A DNA stretch of 64,000 nt from Ficedula albicollis (taxonomy: Eukaryota > Chordata > Aves > Passeriformes > Muscicapidae): positions 62,001-126,000 of the forward strand of contig NW_004775933.1 of assembly GCF_000247815.1 (NCBI RefSeq). The letters are read 5' to 3'. A model generated the notes under the pieces. It was not told the origin of the DNA. It saw nothing but the letters and a program-made list of their open reading frames with translations, and made no database searches. Shown one piece after another: positions 60,601-64,000 of the stretch (position 1 is its first letter; each line of letters begins with the position of its first letter). Position numbers and translations under genes: made by a program.

Positions 60601-61885
60601 TCCAGCTGTGATCCCTTTCCATTCTGATCTGGGGATTTGTCCATCCTGCTCCTCCCCAGCCATCCCAAGGCATCCCAGGGTTTTCCTGCATGGAATGTGC
60701 AGTGCTTCTGGAGCATTCCATGGCCCCCAGCAGGTCCCACGGGATGGGAGATGCCCCAAAGGTGCCTGGATGGAAAAGCTCTAAATTCCCAGTGTGTGGA
60801 AGGGCTGGAGAGGGATAGGAAGAGCTTTCCAAAGGTCCAGGTCGACTTCCAGCACCTCTGATGTGTCTCTGGATCCCGGGAGAGCTCCCAGCTCTCCTGG
60901 GGAAGGGCTTGGAAACCTCCTGGAGCTGTTTGGAGTTCTAGGGGAGGATAATTATCCCCAAATCCATGATAGCAGAACCTGGGCGACTCCAAACTCAGCT
61001 TCCCCTTGGCACAGTCGCTCCCTGGTTCTCCTGGAGGAGCAGCTGCCAACCTGCTCCGGCTAAAAAAACCAGGGAAAACCAAACAAATCCCAGTTTTGAT
61101 GGCTGGAAGTGCTCCAGGCTCTCCTGTTCCTGTTGGAGGAGCAGCTCTGTCTCTGGGCACTGGTAACCCCAGCAAATTCCCCTTTGGGATAAAGTTGTTA
61201 TCTCGGATTCCCAATCCAAGCGTTTTTTTGGGAACATTTCAGATTCCCTGTGGCTCTTTCCAGGATGTGGAAGCCTGGAAAACCTTGGATGTTTGTTTGT
61301 GAGTCTGGAGAAGTTTGGGATGTGCTCAGTCGACTCCAGACCCTCGGGATGATGCAGTGCCAGCTCCCCAGGGGCCACCAGCACCGTGTCCCCGTCACTT
61401 CAACGCTTCCTTTAGGTCCCCAAAGCCAAAAACTGGGATTATGGGATGCATCCAAAGCCTTCAGCCCCTGCCAGATCTGATTTACCCAGAAAACCTTTTA
61501 CAAATTGGGATAATTCGGAAGAGCCGGGCCGCAGCAGGTTGGATTTTGGGAGGTTGTGCCCTCAGGAGCTGCAGGAAGGTTGATCCTGTTGGGATTTTTT
61601 TCCCTTCCCAGCACCCTTGGAGCATTTCCCAAGCCGTGTTCCCCCCAAAAATACAGATTTGGGAATGCAGGAGTGCAGGAACCCCCTCCCAGCTTTGCAT
61701 GTGGGGGTCACATCCCACCTCCTGCTCTCTGGATTTATGGAGACCTCCTGGAGACACTGTGCTCCTTCCAAACAGCTGCATTCCTTCCTGGGATGGAAAT
61801 TATTTCATGTCATATTTAACATAAATTATATATATTTATATAATCTATAATTTTTATTCATTGGGGAAAAACGGGATAGCAAACA
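60601..61885. other. Single-copy intron sequence
   Basis: No gene or repeat family recognised; AT-rich at 61800-61860. Confidence 0.45.
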
Positions 61886-61966
61886 GTGCCCCTGCCCAGG
61901 GCAGGGGGTGGGAAATGGATGGGATTTTTTAAGGTCCCTTCCAACCCAAACATTCCGTGATTCCCT
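61886..61966 (+). mobile_element. CR1 3' terminus (plus)
   Basis: Contains aaggtcccttccaacccaaa and cattccgtgattccctgg. Confidence 0.75.
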
Positions 61967-62334
61967 GGAATATTTTATCAAATTTAAATTTACAACTCCC
62001 CACCTTCCCAGCCTCCCCTAAAGCTGCATCTTGTGCACATTAGTTTTAAGTAAAAAACCTTAATTCTGTGGATTCCGTGCAGATTTTTAAATTTCCTTCT
62101 CAAATTCCATCACCTCCACAGCAGGTGACATGGGGACAGAGAAATCCCTGTTTGGAAGAGGGAGGATTTAGGATTTCCTGCATTTGGGAGAGACCCCAAA
62201 TTGGTGTTAATTGGGATTGGAGGGATTTAAAGCAAAAAAATCCCCAAAAATTGGTGTAGAGGCTGGAAATTCCACGTGCTCCTCTCTGAGCGCTGGACAT
62301 TCCCAATCCCTGTTCCATTACCTGTTTGTGCTCC

Positions 62335-62378
62335 AAAAAAACCACATTTTTGCCCAATTCTGGAAAAAAGAGCGAGAA
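62335..62378 (+). pseudogene. Partial terminal-exon copy lacking the acceptor (first)
   Basis: The sequence around cccaattctggaaaaaagag matches the FAQFRKNE codons of the terminal exon. About 25 bases spanning the splice acceptor AG and the first exon codons are missing, so ttgtgctcc joins directly to the AAAAAC part. It cannot be spliced as the real exon is. Confidence 0.8.
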
Positions 62379-62547
62379 CTGGGAAGACTCCAAAGTGGCG
62401 TTGATTGAGATTGGAGAGGTTTAAAGGCTGAAAAATGCCCAGAAAATTCCCAAAAAATTGGTGTAGAGGCTGGAAATTCCACATGCTCCTCTCTGAGTGC
62501 TGGACATTCCCAATCCCTGTTCCATAACTTGTTTGTGCTCCGTGCAG

Positions 62548-62638
62548 GATGAGGGACACCAGCAGAAAAAACAACATTTTCACCCAATTCCGGAAAAAAG
62601 AGCAGGAATCGGGGAGACTCCAAAGTGGTGTTGATTGA
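62548..62638 (+). pseudogene. Partial copy of EXOC6B terminal exon with intact acceptor
   Basis: This is a duplicate of the start of the terminal exon, 505 bases upstream of the real one. It keeps the tgctccgtgcag acceptor and the codons for MRDTSRKNN, followed by FTQFRKKEQ, with Val to Ile, Ala to Thr and Asn to Lys changes. Homology to the real exon ends about at the GAGC(A/G)GGA codons; the reading frame then continues into repeat sequence and stops at TGA 62636-62638. If spliced, it would give a 29-residue alternative tail lacking the KQKLIDTVAKQLRGL part. I consider it a decayed copy that could act as a cryptic exon. Confidence 0.85.
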
Positions 62639-62809
62639 GGTTGGAGGGGTTTAAAGCCTGAAAAATCCCCAAAACTGGTGTTGATTGAGGTTGGAGGAGT
62701 TTAAAGCCTGAAAATTCCCCAAAACTTGGTGTAGAGGCTGGAAATTCCACGTGCTCCTCTTGGATCACTGGACATTCCCAATCCCTGTTCCACAACCTGT
62801 TTGTGCTCC

Positions 62810-62852
62810 AAAAACAACGTTTTCATCCAACTCTGGGAAAAAGAACGGGAAT
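62810..62852 (+). pseudogene. Partial terminal-exon copy lacking the acceptor (second)
   Basis: The sequence aaaaacaacgttttcatcca matches the KNNVFAQ codons of the terminal exon. It carries the same roughly 25-base deletion of acceptor and first codons as the copy at 62335, indicating the two share descent. Confidence 0.8.
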
Positions 62853-63052
62853 TGAGGAGACCTCAAAGTGGCGTTGGTTGGGATTGGAGAGGTTTAAAGC
62901 CTGAAAAGTGCCCCTAGAAATTGGTGTAGAGGCAGGAAATTCTGTGTTCTCCTCTCTGAGCGCTGGACATTCCCAATCCCTGTTCCATATCTCCTCTCTG
63001 AGTGCTGGACATTCCCAATCCCTGTTCCATAACCTGTTTGTGCTCCGTGCAG

Positions 63053-63179
63053 GATGAGGGACACCAGCAGGAAAAACAACGTTTTCGCCCAATTCCGGAA
63101 AAACGAGCGGGACAAGCAGAAGTTGATCGACACCGTGGCCAAGCAGCTGCGTGGCCTCATCAACAGCCACCACTCCTGA
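63053..63179 (+). CDS. EXOC6B: EXOC6B terminal coding exon with stop codon
   Basis: After one base that completes the split lysine codon, this exon encodes 41 residues and a TGA stop at 63177-63179. The peptide starts MRDTSRKNNVFAQFRKNERD, continues KQKLIDTVAKQLRGL and ends INSHHS. This basic, probably helical tail is the extreme C-terminus of vertebrate Sec15; the DTVAKQLRGL...SHHS ending fits EXOC6B, whereas EXOC6 ends differently. The acceptor (tgctccgtgcag) has a weak pyrimidine tract. The visible protein is 79 residues, about a tenth of the roughly 800-residue family length. Unusually, the exon sits at the end of a tandem array carrying partial copies of its own 5' part (62335, 62548, 62810). 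This last copy is the only one that keeps the full coding sequence. Confidence 0.92.
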
Positions 63180-64000
63180 GGGGCTCAGGATCCCCTTCCC
63201 ACAGCCAGGACTCCGGGAATCTCGTTGGGAGAGAGGATTTGTATTTTTTTTATTCGCCTGGAAATTCTCCGCGGAGCCTCCCCCCGACGGCAAAACGCTC
63301 CCGGTGGGAACGATCCTGGGAAAAGGCAGGAGCCTCCTGGATAAACTCCTATTTTCAGGGGTTTAGGAAGTGATGGGAATTCTTGGAGCCTGGGAGAAGT
63401 TCACACCCGGACTGGGGTTGGTTTTTGTTTTGTTTTGGTTTTTTTTTTTGTCAATGCCAAATTGAAGGGATCACCCTGCCTTTCTTTTGTTAATTTATTC
63501 CCTTGGAAAACAGATGGGAAGAGCCACGGGTTTGGGTTCTCTGGGCAGAGGGTCACCCTGAGTGGTTTGGATTTAGGTAGGAAAAAGGGATTTCCCAGGT
63601 TTTTTTCTCCTCCTTTCCCCCTCCACGTGCTGATTTCCACATTCTGCAAATCCCTGGAATTGTGACCCTTTCCCACATGTCCCATCCCTGAGCTCCACTC
63701 CAGGACCTGCCAGAGGCTGTGGGATCATGGAGAAGGGTTTGGAGCAGCCTCATGAGTAGATTTGGGAAGGGACAGCCCAAGGATAATCTGGGAATGTGGC
63801 CTGTGGGCACCACTCTGGGGCTGGACACGTCCATGGACGGGGAGAGGGGAGGGATGGACGCTCCATAGGGATGGGGGATCTCACACTGGGATCTCCCTGT
63901 GTCCAGGGGGATTTTTTTACGGGGAGAGGGCAGGGATGGACGCTCCACAGGGATGGGGGATCTCACACTGGGATCTCCCAGTGTCCAGGAGGGGTTTTTT
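63180..64000 (+). other. EXOC6B: EXOC6B 3' UTR / downstream flank
   Basis: Sequence follows directly after the TGA stop. It is GC-moderate with T-rich patches (63420-63450). I see no AATAAA or ATTAAA polyadenylation hexamer before the end of the window, so either the UTR extends beyond 64000 or a weaker signal is used. The last 160 bases hold a short 82-bp tandem duplication, listed separately. Confidence 0.6.
63838..64000. repeat. 82-bp tandem duplication, running out of the window
   Basis: A unit starting cggggagagg, with gatggacgctccaca/tagg and gatctcacactgggatctcc, occurs at 63838 and 63920. Confidence 0.9.

Larger units (their letters stand above)
53373..63052 (+). other. EXOC6B: EXOC6B last intron (9,680 bases)
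   Basis: The intron is bounded by a gtgagt donor and a gtgcag acceptor, and the two flanking exons join in frame. It contains a 936-base gap, a T-rich 8/16-bp array, several CR1 pieces, a CATC microsatellite, a candidate conserved element, a roughly 197-bp tandem repeat, and the exon-copying array at its 3' end. Confidence 0.88.
62190..63110 (+). repeat. Tandem array containing terminal-exon fragments
   Basis: The landmark ttggtgtagaggctgg occurs at about 62251, 62458 and 62726, with a variant (ggcagg) at 62921, giving periods of 207, 268 and 195. Each unit carries a ttggag..ggtttaaag segment, the landmark, a ctgagcgctggacattccca segment, and then part of the exon. Copies alternate between acceptor-deleted and acceptor-intact (deleted, intact, deleted, real exon), so the true unit is a dimer of about 475-505 bases. 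A smaller duplication (about 44 bases) occurs at 62949-63030, and another of about 46 bases near 62660-62710. Confidence 0.88.

Overview
The window is vertebrate nuclear DNA, most likely from a bird and probably a songbird. The evidence is some thirty CR1-type retrotransposon fragments with the avian 3' end (a 'ccttccaacccaaaccattcc' block followed by ATTCCATG-type octamers), vertebrate GT-AG introns, and no bacterial or viral gene organisation.

Only one gene can be supported. It lies on the + strand and is the 3' end of a Sec15-family exocyst gene, best matched to EXOC6B. The penultimate coding exon is 53260-53372 and the terminal coding exon is 63053-63179, joined by a 9,680-base intron. 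Together they encode the last 79 residues. Positions 1-53259 are taken as the 3' part of the preceding intron, and positions after 63179 as 3' UTR and downstream sequence. No other coding exon was found.

The introns are very rich in tandem repeats, which cover about 18 kb counting a gap inside one array. In order: a 89-bp repeat (855-1655); a 12-bp minisatellite (3302-4139); (CTTTT)191 running through a short TTTTA-type bridge into (CATTT)152 (5106-6850); 17-bp repeats (13373-13868); (GATGAG)n (20215-20626); a 600-base polypurine tract next to a 22-bp minisatellite (21180-23335); nested duplications (25275-26124); a 109-bp repeat (27440-27775); an 11-bp repeat of 75 units (30268-31106); (ATTGG)159 (34826-35620); (CCCTTT)320 (35969-37888) with an 11-bp derivative; a 34-bp repeat (39172-39810); a roughly 120-145-bp repeat (51575-52500); an 8/16-bp T-rich array around a 936-base assembly gap (53790-56655); a roughly 197-bp repeat (59040-60600); and a repeat that has copied the start of the terminal coding exon (62190-63110).

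Between the repeats are single-copy stretches with preserved CpG or TAAT-rich sequence (for example 12420-13280, 17855-18720, 26930-27190, 42040-43300, 50740-51510, 58600-58990). These look like candidate conserved non-coding elements, but conservation cannot be judged from one sequence. Several pure poly-C blocks of 76-304 bases are probably assembly or consensus artefacts; one has replaced the middle of a CR1 copy.

The most interesting signals are (1) the partial tandem copying of the EXOC6B terminal exon, including one copy with an intact splice acceptor, in a two-unit higher-order repeat, and (2) a sense-strand intronic TTTTA-to-TTTCA array with the same motif and layout as the human FAME/SCA37 expansions.
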